64,000 nucleotides of DNA, from contig NZ_AP027922.1 in assembly GCF_030296835.1 (NCBI RefSeq), positions 2,356,001 through 2,420,000 of the forward strand, written 5' to 3'. Every line of letters begins with the position of its first letter. Position 1 is the stretch's first letter. A program made the position numbers and the translations under genes. Under the pieces are notes generated by a model. The model was not told where the DNA came from and made no database searches. It was given only the letters and a program-made list of their open reading frames with translations. Shown here in pieces: positions 62,867-64,000 of this stretch. Source of the DNA: Pseudoalteromonas sp. MM1 (GTDB taxonomy: Bacteria > Pseudomonadota > Gammaproteobacteria > Enterobacterales > Alteromonadaceae).

Positions 62867-64000
62867 CTAAGCACTTAGGCTTTGCTTTTTTAATTGATGT
62901 GCATGCCACTTAATATAATTACTGGCATTCATAGGTTTTGCGACTAAATAGCCTTGTATGCAATCTGCATTGAGCAAGTTTAGTAGCTCAAACTGTGCCT
63001 CTTGCTCTACACCCTCAGCTACAACAGTAATGTCTAAACTTTTGCCTAGGCTTATAATCGTATTAACAATGTTAAAGCCTTTGCCTTTATCTAAAATTTT
63101 ATCGATAAAGCTTTTATCAATTTTTATTTCCTGTACGGGGAAGGCATTCAAATGGGCTAAACAGGAATACCCAGTGCCAAAGTCGTCTATAGAAAACACA
63201 AAACCTTGCTCTTGTAGCTCCGTCATTTGCTTTATTGTGCTGTTAATATCGCCCGATAGCATGGTTTCGGTGATCTCAAGTTTAATATGCTGCGGATTTA
63301 TGTTGAACTCATTAATTGTAGAGCATAGCTCGCGAGTAAGCTGCGACGAATTAAACTGTATATGACTGATATTTATAGATACGCTAAAGTGCTCATCTAT
63401 CATGTTTTTTTCATCAAGCTGATTAATAAGGCTGCATATATTGCGAAGCACTATGTTTTGCAGTTTTTGAATCAGGCCATATTGCTCTGCAATAGGGATA
63501 AACTGATTAGGCGCAATAACCCCTTTATTAGGATGTATCCATCTTATCAGTGCTTCTGCACCTACTATCTTACCGTGCATACTAATTTGCGGCTGAAAAT
63601 ACGCACAAAATTCGTTATTTGCGATTGCTCTTACAATATCCGTTTCTAATTCGGCTTGGTTTTCGAGTAAAGTTTGCAGTTTGGGATCATAAAAGCTGCA
63701 GCTATTGCCACCTTTCGCCTTAGCTCGATACATGGCTGTATCTGCAAATTTTAATATGTTATCGGTGGCTGTATGCTCTTCGTTAATTAAGCAAATACCT
63801 ATACTGCAGCTCACTTGAAATGCCAGCTCTCCTATTGCAAATTTATCATTAAATACGCCTTGTACTTTTTTTGCGACTATTTCGGATTCTATACAAGCTT
63901 GGTGATTATGCTCGCCAATGTATTCTAATAGAATAATAAATTCATCACCGCCTACCCTAGCTAAAGTATCTGATGCTCTTATTACACCTTTAAGCCGTTT
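62867..64000 (-). CDS. GGDEF-EAL protein (c-di-GMP turnover), C-terminal part cut by window edge
   Basis: 377 residues are visible; the frame stays open to position 64000 and the start is outside. The GGDEF domain has an intact RVGGDEF signature and the EAL domain an intact EALIRW, LEITETML, DDFGTG and VVAEGVE. Both cyclase and phosphodiesterase sites therefore look complete, in contrast to the degenerate protein at 1771. An internal methionine-like GTG at 63814 is inside the GGDEF domain and is not the start. Any sensor domain lies beyond the window. Confidence 0.93.
   Translation of the reverse strand, partial: KRLKGVIRASDTLARVGGDEFIILLEYIGEHNHQACIESEIVAKKVQGVFNDKFAIGELAFQVSCSIGICLINEEHTATDNILKFADTAMYRAKAKGGNSCSFYDPKLQTLLENQAELETDIVRAIANNEFCAYFQPQISMHGKIVGAEALIRWIHPNKGVIAPNQFIPIAEQYGLIQKLQNIVLRNICSLINQLDEKNMIDEHFSVSINISHIQFNSSQLTRELCSTINEFNINPQHIKLEITETMLSGDINSTIKQMTELQEQGFVFSIDDFGTGYSCLAHLNAFPVQEIKIDKSFIDKILDKGKGFNIVNTIISLGKSLDITVVAEGVEQEAQFELLNLLNADCIQGYLVAKPMNASNYIKWHAHQLKKQSLSA

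Overview
The window reads as a low-GC chromosomal segment of a marine gammaproteobacterium of the order Alteromonadales, most likely Pseudoalteromonas. This is inferred from gene content: rsxABCDGE-nth, zipA-ligA next to smc, biosynthetic arginine decarboxylase plus agmatinase, large outer-membrane TonB receptors, an alginate utilisation locus and multicopy tRNA arrays. No database search was run. No transposase, integrase, phage gene or CRISPR array was seen; the only mobile-looking sequence is one short MITE-like repeat.

Layout. (1) 1-1770: start of a MATE transporter, a gene-free kilobase with a perfect DnaA-box dyad, then four tRNA-Asn genes behind a consensus promoter. (2) 1771-3714: a membrane GGDEF/EAL protein degenerate in both domains (LapD/CsrD-like). 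(3) 3928-10736: the rsxABCDGE redox complex and nth; RsxC has a long C-terminal tail of eight repeats, two of them a near-perfect 156-bp duplication. (4) 10785-12794: an ECF sigma factor with a membrane partner, a possible 41-residue membrane peptide and a decayed gene. (5) 12882-16160: an AraC regulator and a DUF4345-like protein opposite an SDR and a lipase-like lipoprotein. (6) 16257-37095, all on the minus strand: alginate uptake and catabolism. Two TonB receptors, an Ig-like/PL6-like lipoprotein, PL6 and PL17 lyases, KdgF, an MFS transporter, a DehR-like reductase, KDG kinase and KDPG aldolase turn alginate into pyruvate and glyceraldehyde-3-phosphate. Fructose-bisphosphate aldolase and fructose-1,6-bisphosphatase close the operon and can send the triose to fructose-6-phosphate. 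Copies of a TTGGTNNACCAA dyad lie upstream of all three transcription units; the dyad resembles ExuR/UxuR-type (GntR/FadR) operators, and no such regulator is encoded here. (7) 37983-38685: glyoxalase I and a small DksA/TraR-type zinc protein. (8) 38825-43322: a MITE-like repeat, a minus-strand tRNA-Ala/7x tRNA-Glu array and a plus-strand 7x tRNA-Val array. Both arrays are interleaved with altered tRNA-like copies. (9) 43537-56056: a receiver/TPR protein lacking its phospho-acceptor Asp, msrB, two small membrane proteins, ligA, zipA, smc, a SPOUT RNA methyltransferase, a YjgN-like protein and an M48 peptidase. (10) 56135-64000: speB-speA, a hydrolase/TetR pair with paired operators, a YnfA-type protein, a MYG1-type protein, a GNAT enzyme and a GGDEF-EAL protein cut by the window edge.

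The most unusual signals are the tRNA-like copies. In the Val array they share an anticodon loop enlarged to 16 nt and one has compensatory changes in the anticodon stem; in the Glu array they keep a re-paired T arm and recur at a fixed 88-89 bp. Next is the Ig/PL6-like lipoprotein beside a TonB receptor: both PL6 catalytic residues are replaced at exactly conserved spacing, pointing to a PL6 pseudoenzyme recruited for glycan binding.
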